From Berkiella sp050247135 (GTDB lineage: Bacteria > Pseudomonadota > Gammaproteobacteria > Berkiellales > Berkiellaceae), in the NCBI GenBank assembly GCA_050247135.1, contig JBFWUT010000010.1, forward strand, positions 1 to 64,000: a stretch of DNA of 64,000 bases, written 5' to 3'. The translations under genes were made by a program, and so were the position numbers. The notes beneath the pieces are model-generated. The model worked only from the letters and a program-made list of their open reading frames with translations, ran no database searches and was not told the origin of the DNA. This document shows, piece by piece, positions 53,917 to 62,420 of the stretch (positions are counted from its first letter, which is position 1; every line of letters starts with the position of its first letter).

Positions 53917-54276
53917 TTACGCTGCCAAAGCTTCCTTGGCACGCGCAGCAATGGCTTCAAAAGCTGGCATATCGAAAACAGCTAGTTCAGCTAACATCTT
54001 ACGATCAACTTCAATATTCGCTTTAATTAACCCTGCAATTAAACGGCTATAGGAAATTCCGCATTGACGCGCACCGGCGTTAATACGCACAATCCAAAGC
54101 GAGCGAAACTGACGCTTTCTTTGTTTTCTATCGCGATAGGCGTATTGCCCAGCGCGTTGTACCGCTTGTTTAGCGACTTTATAGGTACGTGAGCGAGCAC
54201 CATAATATCCACGGGCTGCTTTAAGGACTTTTTTATGACGTTGTTTTGAGGTAACGCCGCGTTTTACTCTTGCCAT
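53917..54276 (-). CDS. rplT: 50S ribosomal protein L20
   Basis: The 119-residue L20 is complete: basic N-terminal extension (MARVKRGVTSKQRHKKVLKAARGYYGARSRTYKVAKQ) that threads into 23S rRNA, then the globular domain with WIVRINAGARQCGISYSRLI. It starts 10 bp after rpmI. In E. coli L20 represses rpmI-rplT translation, and such feedback is likely here. Confidence 0.97.
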   Translation of the reverse strand: MARVKRGVTSKQRHKKVLKAARGYYGARSRTYKVAKQAVQRAGQYAYRDRKQRKRQFRSLWIVRINAGARQCGISYSRLIAGLIKANIEVDRKMLAELAVFDMPAFEAIAARAKEALAA

Positions 54277-54286
54277 GTCTTATTTC

Positions 54287-54511
54287 CTATTCGATACAGA
54301 ACATACGATAAATGGATTTCACGTCGCACTCTTTTAACACGCCATTAGACTTAGCCTGACGCATTTGTTTAGTGGTTCGTTTCGTATTGATGTGGTTTCT
54401 GTTCGCACGGCGAAAACGCACTTTACCATTGGCAGTTATTTTAAAACGCTTCATCGCACCGCGATTGGTTTTTAATTTAACTTTGCCCTTTTTAGTCGAT
54501 TTTGTAGGCAT
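54287..54511 (-). CDS. rpmI: 50S ribosomal protein L35
   Basis: Residues 1-55 are the standard L35 pattern (MPTKSTKKGKVKLKTNRGAMKRFK, GKVRFRRANRNH). At 74 residues it is about ten longer than E. coli L35, and its end (LKECDVKSIYRMFCIE) differs from the usual ADVKRVKRMLPY tail, retaining the DVK-x-x-x-RM core. It belongs to the infC-rpmI-rplT unit, with 34 bases between infC and this start. Confidence 0.95.
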   Translation of the reverse strand: MPTKSTKKGKVKLKTNRGAMKRFKITANGKVRFRRANRNHINTKRTTKQMRQAKSNGVLKECDVKSIYRMFCIE

Positions 54512-54545
54512 TACTTACTCCGCATTCTTTATCATATTTTTCATG

Positions 54546-55079
54546 TTACTTTTTGGGAGAAATGATCATTACCATTTGTTTACCTTCAAGTTTGGGTTCT
54601 TGATCAATAACCCCAAATCCTGCGATATCCACTTTAATTCGTTCCAAAAGACGACTACCCAGCTCTTTATGCGTGATTTCGCGCCCTTTAAATCGAATGG
54701 TAACTTTCACTTTGTCTCCATCCTCTAGGAAGGAAATAAGGTTGCGTAGCTTTACCTTATAATCCCCTTCGTCCGTTACTGGACGTAATTTTATTTCTTT
54801 TAGTTTTTGGATTTTCTGCTTTTTCTTGGTTTTCTTTTCATCAAACAAGAATTTGCCAAAATCCATCACTCTAACAACCGGTGGTTCCGCATTAGGTGAA
54901 ACTTCCACCAGATCAAGCGATAAAAGCTCTGCTTTACGTTGTGCTTCTCGCTTGGTCATGATCCCGATATGATTTCCTGGCCCTAAGGTGCCAAGAATAT
55001 TCTCTGGATCAACCAGCCTGACATTCAGTGCGGTGATAGCGTCATTAACGCGTATACGCGGTTTTTTCGTTGTATTAAT
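54546..55079 (-). CDS. infC: Translation initiation factor IF-3 with ATT start codon
   Basis: IF-3 prevents premature subunit joining and checks the start codon. Reading from an ATT at 55079 gives 177 residues, the full family length (180 in E. coli): N-terminal domain KKPRIRVNDAITALNVRLVDPENILG, linker, and C-terminal VEVSPNAEPPVVRVMDFGKFLFDEKK...RPVTDEGDYKVKLRN. The first in-frame ATG (54959) would delete the N-terminal domain. A GGGGGA ribosome-binding site lies 9 bases before ATT. In E. coli infC also starts with AUU, which lets IF-3 repress its own translation. It begins 15 bases after thrS. Confidence 0.95.
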   Translation of the reverse strand: MNTTKKPRIRVNDAITALNVRLVDPENILGTLGPGNHIGIMTKREAQRKAELLSLDLVEVSPNAEPPVVRVMDFGKFLFDEKKTKKKQKIQKLKEIKLRPVTDEGDYKVKLRNLISFLEDGDKVKVTIRFKGREITHKELGSRLLERIKVDIAGFGVIDQEPKLEGKQMVMIISPKK

Positions 55080-55094
55080 AGCGTTCGTCCCCCT

Positions 55095-56999
55095 TTATTG
55101 TTTCTGACACTCATCAATGAGTTTACTTGCAAACTCATTTGCGGTCATGCTACCGAGATCGGTTCCTTCGCGGGTTCTTACTGACAAAGTTTGTTGATCA
55201 ACTTCTTTGTCGCCCACGACTAACAAATACGGTATGCGCGAAAGAGTGTGCTCGCGGATTTTAAACCCTATTTTCTCGTTTCTCAAGTCAGTAACAGCCC
55301 TAAACCCTTTAGATTTCAAGAATGTTTCAATTTCAGAGGCATATTTTGCCTGTCTATCAGTAATATTGAGGACCGCAACTTGAACCGGGGCAAGCCAAAG
55401 CGGGAAATTGCCAGCGAACTCTTCAATCAGAATTCCGATGAAACGCTCAAGCGATCCCAAAATGGCACGATGTAGCACCACAGGCACCTGTTTGGAGCCA
55501 TCTTCGGCTATATAGTGAGCATGAAGACGATTGGGCATCGAAAAATCGACCTGAATAGTGCCGCATTGCCAGACCCGTCCGATACAGTCTTTTAACGAAA
55601 ACTCAATTTTGGGACCGTAAAAAGCCCCTTCACCCGGTTGCAGATCCCAAGCTAACCCTTTGTTGTTTAAAGCAGTTTCCAGCGCTTTTTCAGCTTTGTC
55701 CCAAATTTCATCAGAGCCCACTCGCTGCTCTGGGCGAGTCGATAATTTAATTAATACGTCTTTAAAGCCAAAATCTGCATAGACTTTATAAAGTAAATCA
55801 ATAAACTTAGAAACTTCATCTTGAATTTGATCTTCAGTACAGAAAATGTGTGCATCGTCCTGCACAAAGTTACGCACGCGCATCATGCCATGCAATGCCC
55901 CGGATGGTTCATTGCGATGACATGAGCCAAATTCAGCAAAACGGATAGGCAGCTCTTTATAACTGCGTAAACCATGATTGAAGATTTGTACATGGCAAGG
56001 ACAATTCATCGGCTTCACCGCGAACACCCTTTCCCCATCCATCACGGTAAACATGTTTTGACCAAACATTTCCCAATGACCTGATTTTTCCCATAAGCTT
56101 CTATCAACCATTTGCGGCGTATTGACTTCTTGGTAATCATGTTTGAGTAATAATTGCCTAATATATTGCACAATTTGCTGATAAATCACCCACCCTTTAG
56201 GATGCCAAAAAATCATCCCTGGTGACTCTTCTTGCATATGCAAGAGATCAAATTTCTTGGCTAATTTACGGTGATCCCGCTTTTCAGCCTCCTCCATACG
56301 ATGCATATATTCATCGAGGGCTTTTTTGTTAGGCCAAGCAGTACCATAAATCCGCTGTAGCATTTCGTTTTTAGCGTCCCCGCGCCAATATGCTCCAGCA
56401 ACCTTGGTTAACTTAAAAGCCTTAATTTTGCCGGTACTTGGGGTATGAGGACCACGGCATAAGTCTATAAAATCACCTTGCTGATAAAAAGTTAAAGGCT
56501 CACCCTCTGGGATCGCTTTGATGATCTCTACTTTGTAGTGTTCACCCATCTTGCTGAATTTTTCAATCGCGTCGCTTCTTGATATAAGATGGCGGCTCAC
56601 TTTTAAATCTTGCTTCGCCAATTCGGCCATTTTATCTTCAAACAGCGCTAAATCTTCCGTAGTAAACGCACGGCCAAAGGCAAAATCATAATAAAAGCCA
56701 TCTTCAATCACAGGGCCAATAGTGACTTGCGCTTGGGGATAAATGGATTGCACCGCATGGGCTAATAAATGTGCACAGGAATGGCGGATGATTTCTAAAC
56801 CTTCAGCGTCTTTATCTGTCAAAATAACGAGTTGGGCATCTTCCTCGAGTAAATGAGACGTATCAACCAACTTGCCATCCACTTTGCCTGCCAATGCCGC
56901 ATTGGCTAAGCCTTTACCAATACTTTCCGCAACTTGTTGAACAGTTATCGGTTTATCAAATTGCTTTTGACTACCATCTGGCAGAACTACCGTTGGCAT
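55095..56999 (-). CDS. thrS: Threonine-tRNA ligase
   Basis: ThrRS of 634 residues (E. coli 642). The order is the TGS domain (PTVVLPDGSQKQFDKPITVQQVAESIG), the editing domain with HSCAHLLAHAV (zinc/editing HxxxH), the catalytic class II core (NTPQMVDRSLWEKSGHWEMFGQNMF; zinc-site Cys in MNCPCHVQIF; FRFAEFGSCHRNEPSGALHGM-like motif 2) and the anticodon domain (PVQVAVLNITDRQ). ATG 56999 is preceded by AGGGG; an upstream in-frame start (57029) lies outside the conserved sequence. It heads the translation block thrS-infC-rpmI-rplT-pheST-ihfA. Confidence 0.96.
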   Translation of the reverse strand: MPTVVLPDGSQKQFDKPITVQQVAESIGKGLANAALAGKVDGKLVDTSHLLEEDAQLVILTDKDAEGLEIIRHSCAHLLAHAVQSIYPQAQVTIGPVIEDGFYYDFAFGRAFTTEDLALFEDKMAELAKQDLKVSRHLISRSDAIEKFSKMGEHYKVEIIKAIPEGEPLTFYQQGDFIDLCRGPHTPSTGKIKAFKLTKVAGAYWRGDAKNEMLQRIYGTAWPNKKALDEYMHRMEEAEKRDHRKLAKKFDLLHMQEESPGMIFWHPKGWVIYQQIVQYIRQLLLKHDYQEVNTPQMVDRSLWEKSGHWEMFGQNMFTVMDGERVFAVKPMNCPCHVQIFNHGLRSYKELPIRFAEFGSCHRNEPSGALHGMMRVRNFVQDDAHIFCTEDQIQDEVSKFIDLLYKVYADFGFKDVLIKLSTRPEQRVGSDEIWDKAEKALETALNNKGLAWDLQPGEGAFYGPKIEFSLKDCIGRVWQCGTIQVDFSMPNRLHAHYIAEDGSKQVPVVLHRAILGSLERFIGILIEEFAGNFPLWLAPVQVAVLNITDRQAKYASEIETFLKSKGFRAVTDLRNEKIGFKIREHTLSRIPYLLVVGDKEVDQQTLSVRTREGTDLGSMTANEFASKLIDECQKQ

Positions 57000-57080
57000 G
57001 ACGACCCCTTTTTCCCCGCAAAACACCAAAGCATACGAGAAAATAAGACCGTTGACAAAAAATCAAAAGAAGTAAGTTAT

Positions 57081-57950
57081 CTAGCAATTGATAATTTCAC
57101 CACCATTGGGGTGCAATACTTGGCCAGAAATAAAGGATGCGTCATCGCTCGCTAAAAAAACATAGCATGGTGCAACTTCACTAGGTTCTCCAGCTCGCTT
57201 CATCGGTGAGCTTGAACCAAATTCAGCGACTTCTTTAGCTTTAAAGCTGGCGGGTATTAAAGGTGTCCAAATGGGACCTGGCGCCACTGCATTGACCCTA
57301 ATGCCTTTTTCAATCAAGTTGGCAGATAATGATCGCGTCAGGCTAACAATAGCACCTTTTGTTGATGAATAATCAATTAAATGTCTACTACCCCGATAAG
57401 CTGTGACAGAGGTAGTATTAATAATACTACTCCCTTTCTTAAGATGAGGCAGCGCATAATGAATCATGTAAAAATAGGCAAAGACATTGGTGCGAAAGGT
57501 TTTTTCGAGTTGATTAAAGGTAATTTTTTCAAATCTTTCTTGAGGAAATTGAATGGCCGCATTGTTAATCACAATATCAATTTTTTCAAACTTCTTCAGC
57601 GTTTGCTTTATGATCTTTTCACAAAAAGCGGGTTTTGCAATATCTCCTGCTAAAGCAAGGCACTGTGTGCCAGCTTCTTCAACCATGAGTTGGGTTTTTT
57701 TGGCATCATCATGTTCGTTTAAATAACTAAAAACTATGTTGGCTCCCTCAAGAGCATAAGCGACAGCAATCGCACGTCCTATCCCACTATCGCCTCCAGT
57801 TATAATGGCTACTTTATCTTGCAATTTACCGCAAAAACGATATTGGGGGGAAATAAATTGTGGCTCGGGCTTCATTTTAGATTCAATGCCAGGTTGTTTT
57901 TTTTGATGTTGAGTAGGCCTTATTTTTCGCTTTGTTTTTTTTTGGACCAT
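57081..57950 (-). CDS. Short-chain dehydrogenase/reductase with N-terminal extension
   Basis: An NAD(P)-dependent oxidoreductase with the Rossmann loop TGGDSGIGRA (51-60), NNAAIQ and catalytic Ser181, Tyr194 and Lys198 (YSSTK). The 40-residue basic N-terminal extension (Lys/Arg/Pro rich) is typical of the YhdF/YghA-like glucose-dehydrogenase-type SDRs found near stress genes in bacteria. Its ATG overlaps the stop of the upstream small membrane gene by one base (TAATG), placing it in that operon. Substrate unknown. Confidence 0.9.
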   Translation of the reverse strand: MVQKKTKRKIRPTQHQKKQPGIESKMKPEPQFISPQYRFCGKLQDKVAIITGGDSGIGRAIAVAYALEGANIVFSYLNEHDDAKKTQLMVEEAGTQCLALAGDIAKPAFCEKIIKQTLKKFEKIDIVINNAAIQFPQERFEKITFNQLEKTFRTNVFAYFYMIHYALPHLKKGSSIINTTSVTAYRGSRHLIDYSSTKGAIVSLTRSLSANLIEKGIRVNAVAPGPIWTPLIPASFKAKEVAEFGSSSPMKRAGEPSEVAPCYVFLASDDASFISGQVLHPNGGEIINC

Positions 57951-58171
57951 TATTTCACCTCAGTGACTTTCACCTTTTTGCGTAATAAAAATAAAATGAC
58001 TGAAAAAAGAATGCACATAAAGGCTAAAGCAAAAAAGATTTTAGAAAAGAACGTTACGACAATGACAACGCCACTCGCCGCCAAGAAGCCAAATACGATA
58101 CCTATCAATAAAAAGAAGCTGGCAAAGACTGTAATGATATTTAAGTGAAGTGTACGGATCTTAATCATCAT
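57950..58171 (-). CDS. Small two-helix membrane protein
   Basis: A 73-residue protein with two transmembrane helices (about 10-32 and 38-62) and a basic tail (LLRKKVKVTEVK). No family is recognised. It overlaps the upstream 63-residue gene by 4 bp (ATGA) and the SDR gene by one base, so it is translated as part of an operon. Similar small membrane proteins in this position suggest an envelope-stress module. Confidence 0.65.
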   Translation of the reverse strand: MMIKIRTLHLNIITVFASFFLLIGIVFGFLAASGVVIVVTFFSKIFFALAFMCILFSVILFLLRKKVKVTEVK

Positions 58172-58359
58172 TGTTTTGGTTTAGATGCTACTAACCGCTT
58201 AACCATTTCTAAAATAAAGAAAATGATGCTTATCATCAGGGCAATAAAGAATACAATTTTAAGAACATATATAACTCCCGTTGCCGCGACACTTAACATG
58301 AATACAACGGCAACGGCAGCTAAAGCGATTGCTAAGAAAATGGCAGCATAATGTAACAT
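58168..58359 (-). CDS. DUF1328-like small membrane protein
   Basis: A 63-residue protein with two helices (about 5-28 and 33-53); the order MLHYAAIFLAIALAAVAVVF then VLKIVFFIALMISIIFFILEMVKRL matches DUF1328/YtjA, though the Gly-rich loop is less conserved (VAATG). The better conserved paralogue is at 2608-2808. It is 3 bp after the 188-residue gene and overlaps the next by 4 bp, so it is operonic. Confidence 0.65.
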   Translation of the reverse strand: MLHYAAIFLAIALAAVAVVFMLSVAATGVIYVLKIVFFIALMISIIFFILEMVKRLVASKPKQ

Positions 58360-58362
58360 GAA

Positions 58363-58929
58363 TTAAACTCCTTGCACTTGATCTTTCAGGCACATATAAC
58401 ATCTTTTACTTTCTTTAATCCCACAGGCGGCCCCAATGCAAGCACCCAGCGCACCAAAGAAGAAAATAAAAAATGTGACTAAACCGGCATGTCCTAATTT
58501 TGTTGCCTGTACTTTAGCGACATGAGAATTGCTTAGATCAATAAAAAATGATTTTAATGCAGGCACAACAATCGCATCTTTCATCAGCGACAATAAAATC
58601 ACACTTACAATTAGATAAAGAGACCATGCGATGAATCCATGAGCCATGCCATTAGCCAAATGAAAGGAATGTTGATCAGGTACCAGTCTCCCAGTAATCC
58701 AGCCCGCAAAGAATAAAATGACATAACTGCCAACCATCATCCAAGAAACACCAGCAAAAGTGAATGCCAGTTTCCCATCGGGTGATTCAGTATAGAGGGA
58801 AAGTCCTAAACCTACGGTTAATAAATTAAACAAAAAGGAAATTCCAACAGCAAAAATGGCCCCAGCAAAAATGGCACGCCAACATAAATATTTATGATGA
58901 CAATTTGATTTAATCATGTTCTCATTCAT
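58363..58929 (-). CDS. Four- to five-helix inner-membrane protein
   Basis: The 188-residue protein begins with a short hydrophilic stretch with His/Cys (KSNCHHKYLCWRAIFAGAIF), then about four or five hydrophobic helices (about 18-38, 55-78, 90-115, 145-170). The WRAIFAGA start resembles small membrane proteins often found beside stress genes, but I cannot name a family with confidence. It is the first substantial gene of the minus-strand operon down to the SDR gene at 57081. Confidence 0.62.
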   Translation of the reverse strand: MNENMIKSNCHHKYLCWRAIFAGAIFAVGISFLFNLLTVGLGLSLYTESPDGKLAFTFAGVSWMMVGSYVILFFAGWITGRLVPDQHSFHLANGMAHGFIAWSLYLIVSVILLSLMKDAIVVPALKSFFIDLSNSHVAKVQATKLGHAGLVTFFIFFFGALGACIGAACGIKESKRCYMCLKDQVQGV

Positions 58930-58952
58930 AAGAATGTTCCTTATACGTTGAA

Positions 58953-59033
58953 TTAATTACCGCCAAAGAGGATGTAAATGACAAACAACAAGGGCAGTGG
59001 TACACCCAGCAGCCAAAGAACGACATATTTCAT
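58953..59033 (-). CDS. 26-residue membrane miniprotein
   Basis: The ATG at 59033 opens MKYVVLWLLGVPLPLLFVIY and ends FGGN, stop at 58953-58955. The pattern, a single hydrophobic helix with LLWLLGVP-type signature, matches tiny membrane proteins common in proteobacteria. It lies 23 bases upstream of the 188-residue gene on the same strand, so it may be the operon's first gene. Too short for standard gene finders; function unknown. Confidence 0.55.
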   Translation of the reverse strand: MKYVVLWLLGVPLPLLFVIYILFGGN

Positions 59034-59204
59034 AATGCGTACCTTATATATATTTTCTCAATTAGATCCTTTATAGGATAGACTCTATTTTTCAGCTGAT
59101 ACCTGTTTTAACATTCAGGAATTTATTAATCTGAACTGCACCCTTACTTATGCTGGACTATAGTTTTCATAGCCTTAACATAAATTTAATCAGGAGAAAT
59201 TCAC

Positions 59205-59489
59205 ATGAAGAAAAAAAGCAAAGCAAAAGCAACAAAAAAGCCAAGCGCTAAAAAGGCTTCTACCAAACGCAAAACTAGCGCAAAAGCTAAGACCGTTAGA
59301 AAAGCAACAAAAAGGAAAGCTGCCAAAAAAGCGACTTCACCAAAATCAAGAAAGAAAAGCACTAGAAAAAGCAGTGCGGGACTTGGGATCTTAACGCCAA
59401 AAACAAAAAAGCGAATTGAAACAGTGTTAACGCAACTTGAAGATGTTTTGAATAGTTTAGAAAAGAAAGCAGTCAAAAAACTCTCTTAA
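59205..59489 (+). CDS. Histone H1-like lysine/alanine-rich protein
   Basis: In this 94-residue protein about a third of the residues are Lys, with Ala, Ser, Thr and Arg making up the N-terminal 56 (SAKKAS-, KAKTVRKATKRKAAKKA-type repeats), like the C-terminal tail of histone H1 and the H1-like proteins of Chlamydia, Coxiella and Bordetella. The C-terminal 35 residues (KKRIETVLTQLEDVLNSLEKKAVKKL) form a likely amphipathic helix for self-association. An AGGAGAA ribosome-binding site precedes the ATG. It may compact DNA or bind nucleic acid. Confidence 0.75.
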   Translation: MKKKSKAKATKKPSAKKASTKRKTSAKAKTVRKATKRKAAKKATSPKSRKKSTRKSSAGLGILTPKTKKRIETVLTQLEDVLNSLEKKAVKKLS

Positions 59490-59573
59490 GCTTTCTGTGC
59501 ATCTAACCATATTATGAACTAACCATGATATCCTGATGTCATACCGTGTAGATGTGGCTATTAAGGAATCATC

Positions 59574-61952
59574 ATGCATACCCTTGCTCGGTATTTTTAC
59601 ATCATCTCCCTCAGTTTATATGCACTGATAGTTCAAGCTGATCCCCCAAGCCGGGTCGCCAGAATAAGTAACATTGAAGGTAACGTCAGTTTCTTGCCGG
59701 CAGGTGAAGAGCAATGGCTTGATGCATCTCGCAATCGCCCCTTTGTTACAGGCGATAGTCTATGGAACGATAGCAACGGTTATAGCCAAGCGCAGTTAGG
59801 TGGCGCAAAATTATGCGTAGGTCCCAATACTAATATCAACGTGCTGAATCTAGATGATAAAATTGCCCAATTTCAACTCACTGAGGGTTCCATTAATCTT
59901 GAAGTAAATAATCTCAGCAAAGATCAAAGCTATGAAATCGATACACCCAATGTTGCCTTCACCGTGCAAAAACCTGGTAATTATCGCATCGATGTCGATA
60001 AAGAAGGTGATGCAACTGTTGTGCGAGTTGAACAAGGTCAAGCACAAGTTTTTGGTGACAGCAATTCCTATGTCATTAACAATGACCAAGCTTATCAATT
60101 TACCGGAACCAATTTGGATTATGATCCTCAGTTTAATGCTCCACCTCAAGATGATTTTGATAAATGGTGCCATGATAATAAAAAGGCGATCTCACGCTCT
60201 ACACCTCGTTATGTATCACAAGACATTATCGGCTATGAAGATCTAGAAACCGCAGGGACATGGGAAACCGTTGAAGACTACGGTCCTGTTTGGATACCCA
60301 ACAATGTCGATGCAGATTGGGCACCCTATCGAGACGGTTACTGGACATGGATAGAGCCCTGGGGATGGAATTGGGTAGGTAATGAATCCTGGGGCTTTGC
60401 TCCCTATCATTACGGGCGTTGGGTACAGCATCATCACAGATGGTGTTGGATTCCCTATTCAGATGGACCTGCCGTTTATGCCCCTGCTTTAGTTGCCTTT
60501 ATCGGATTTGGAGCCGGCGCTCAGCTTGCGGTCGGATTTGGCTCTAATGTGGGCTGGTTTCCTTTGGGGCCAGGCGACATTTATCGTCCTCCTTATTCGG
60601 TCAGCTATAACTATTTTACGAATATCAATCGCGGTGACAGAATTAATCACCGATTATTGCGGGAAGCCTATCGCAATCCCAATATGCGCTTTAATTATCA
60701 CAACCGAAATGTCAATAATGGTTTTACCGCTGTTCCAAGAGAATCATTTGGTCAATCGCGTAATGTCAACCAAGCTAGAGTCCGTATTAACGCAGACCAA
60801 ATTGAAAAATTACCGATAACTTCTAAAGCGGATATCAAACCTCCAAAGGATGCTAATAAAGGAAGAGTTTCTCGCTTTAAGCCTTCTGAAAAAGCATTAT
60901 CTCGGGAAGTGCTCACCAAAACGCCTGTTCCTAAAGAAACCAAAGAGTCCATAGAGCCGCGTATTCGTGCTGTTAAGCCTTCGAAACCACGCGATATTTC
61001 ACAAAACAAACCAGCACGTGATCGTCGTGATCTACAAAAAAATGAACGTCCATGGTTAGATAACCAATCGCCATCACTACGCGAACAGCGTCGCCAAGAA
61101 AAAAGAAGACTACAACAAAAACAGCAAGAACAACTACAACAGTTGCAGCAAGAACAAAGACAACAACGTCGTCATGATAGGATACAACAAAGACAGCAAG
61201 AACAATTACAGCAGTTGCAGCAAGAACAACGACAAAAAGGTCGTCATGATAGGATACAACAAAGACAGCAAGAACAATTCCAGCAGTTGCAGCAAGAACA
61301 ACGACAAAAAGGTCGTCATGACAGAATGCAGCAAAGACAGCAAGAACAATTACAGCAGTTGCAGCAAGAACAACGACAAAAAGGTCGTCATGACAGAATG
61401 CAGCAAAGACAGCAAGAACAATTACAGCAGTTGCAGCAAGAACAACGACAAAAAGGTCGTCATGATAGGATACAACAAAGACAGCAAGAACAATTACAGC
61501 AGTTGCAGCAAGATCAAAGGCAGAAACAACGTCAGGAAATGTTACAGCAAAGACAACATCAACAAAGACAACAACAACGTCAAGAAATGTTGCAACAAAA
61601 ACAACAGCAACAACTGCAAATTCAGCAGCAGCAAAGACAACAACAACGCCAACAAATGTTGCAACAAAGACAACAGCAGCAGCTACAAATTCAGCAGCAG
61701 CAAAGACAACAACAACGCCAGCAAATGTTACAACAAAGACAACAGCAGCAGCTACAAATTCAGCAGCAGCAAAGACAACAACAACGCCAACAAATGTTAC
61801 AACAAAGACAACAGCAGCAGCTACAACAAATGCAGCAACAGCAACAAATGATTAGACAACGAGCACAGCAAGCGGTGCCTCCAGCTGTTCAACCCGCTAC
61901 GCCACCTGTTCCACCTCCTGATCCACAAAACCTAAGGCATAAAAGAAATTAA
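59574..61952 (+). CDS. Secreted FecR/DUF6600 protein with Gln-rich tandem-repeat tail
   Basis: The 792-residue protein has a signal peptide (about 1-22, VQA-DP). Residues about 28-170 are a FecR-like beta domain (SNIEGNVSFLPAGEEQWLDAS..., SINLEVNNLSKDQSYEIDTPNVAFTVQKPG). About 215-330 is the Trp/Tyr-rich DUF6600 region (DYGPVWIP..., DADWAPYRDGYWTWIEPWGWNWV, RWCWIP). The last about 280 residues are dominated by Gln/Arg tandem repeats (61113-61853) and a Pro-rich end. Proteins of this type are surface or periplasmic and have no defined enzyme activity. It has its own ribosome-binding site and is followed by a small secreted-like gene 10 bp on. Confidence 0.82.
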   Translation: MHTLARYFYIISLSLYALIVQADPPSRVARISNIEGNVSFLPAGEEQWLDASRNRPFVTGDSLWNDSNGYSQAQLGGAKLCVGPNTNINVLNLDDKIAQFQLTEGSINLEVNNLSKDQSYEIDTPNVAFTVQKPGNYRIDVDKEGDATVVRVEQGQAQVFGDSNSYVINNDQAYQFTGTNLDYDPQFNAPPQDDFDKWCHDNKKAISRSTPRYVSQDIIGYEDLETAGTWETVEDYGPVWIPNNVDADWAPYRDGYWTWIEPWGWNWVGNESWGFAPYHYGRWVQHHHRWCWIPYSDGPAVYAPALVAFIGFGAGAQLAVGFGSNVGWFPLGPGDIYRPPYSVSYNYFTNINRGDRINHRLLREAYRNPNMRFNYHNRNVNNGFTAVPRESFGQSRNVNQARVRINADQIEKLPITSKADIKPPKDANKGRVSRFKPSEKALSREVLTKTPVPKETKESIEPRIRAVKPSKPRDISQNKPARDRRDLQKNERPWLDNQSPSLREQRRQEKRRLQQKQQEQLQQLQQEQRQQRRHDRIQQRQQEQLQQLQQEQRQKGRHDRIQQRQQEQFQQLQQEQRQKGRHDRMQQRQQEQLQQLQQEQRQKGRHDRMQQRQQEQLQQLQQEQRQKGRHDRIQQRQQEQLQQLQQDQRQKQRQEMLQQRQHQQRQQQRQEMLQQKQQQQLQIQQQQRQQQRQQMLQQRQQQQLQIQQQQRQQQRQQMLQQRQQQQLQIQQQQRQQQRQQMLQQRQQQQLQQMQQQQQMIRQRAQQAVPPAVQPATPPVPPPDPQNLRHKRN
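61113..61853 (+). repeat. Tandem repeats coding for Gln/Arg-rich coiled segments
   Basis: Two in-frame repeat types: unit A, 72 bp (24 residues, QQRQQEQLQQLQQEQRQKGR-type), about six copies from 61113 to 61544; a shortened 48-bp unit (61545-61592); unit B, 69 bp (23 residues, QQRQQQQLQIQQQQRQQQR-type), three full copies and one partial copy from 61593 to about 61853. Periods were measured from recurring anchor sequences. Copy number is likely to vary between strains or in short-read assembly. Confidence 0.9.
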
Positions 61953-61962
61953 GGTGCGTGTC

Positions 61963-62343
61963 ATGAAGCAACAAATTCCGTATGCTATTTTGGCAAATGT
62001 TTTTCTGATTGCTTCAAGTGGGGCGCAGCAATCACCCGCACCGCCTGTTAATCCCGACGCCGCTATGCAAGAACAAGAAGTTCAACGCCAGCCGCGATAC
62101 GAAAGAAGCGAAGCAGGTCCACGAGATTTACCAGGACCAAAACCGAGCAATACGCTTAAACATGATTTCAAAGAAAAACCTATCAACGCTGCTAACGTAC
62201 CTGATCCTCATCCAGAACCTGAGCCTACTTCGCCAACTGCTCCACCACCCCAATTGCATCCACAACCCCAACCTGCCCCTACGATGGAGCAAGCGCCTGT
62301 ACAAAGTGTTCCAGGTAAAGAGCATGCGGAACCAAAAAATTAG
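61963..62343 (+). CDS. Small secreted-like proline-rich protein
   Basis: A 126-residue protein with an N-terminal hydrophobic signal (about 6-20), then a low-complexity Pro/Glu/Gln-rich chain (PDPHPEPEPTSPTAPPPQLH). ATG 61963 with AAGG upstream is preferred to a GTG three codons earlier. Its stop is 77 bp before the next gene. It is similar in style to the Pro-rich end of the preceding DUF6600 protein and may work with it in the envelope. No family is recognised. Confidence 0.55.
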   Translation: MKQQIPYAILANVFLIASSGAQQSPAPPVNPDAAMQEQEVQRQPRYERSEAGPRDLPGPKPSNTLKHDFKEKPINAANVPDPHPEPEPTSPTAPPPQLHPQPQPAPTMEQAPVQSVPGKEHAEPKN

Positions 62344-62420
62344 AAACAAGCCATATAACTTAGTAAGTTTGTAAAATAAACTAAACTTGTGTATGATTTT
62401 TTTATTTCTGAAGTTTTACC

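Noticed and set aside
54546..54959. infC called from the first ATG as a 137-residue protein
   Set aside because: It deletes the N-terminal IF-3 domain and lacks a ribosome-binding site; the ATT start restores family length.
61174..61851. Overlapping Lys/Asn/Ser-rich frame in the repeat region as a separate gene
   Set aside because: It is a frame-shifted reading of the Gln-rich tandem repeats; no start signal, and composition follows the repeat.
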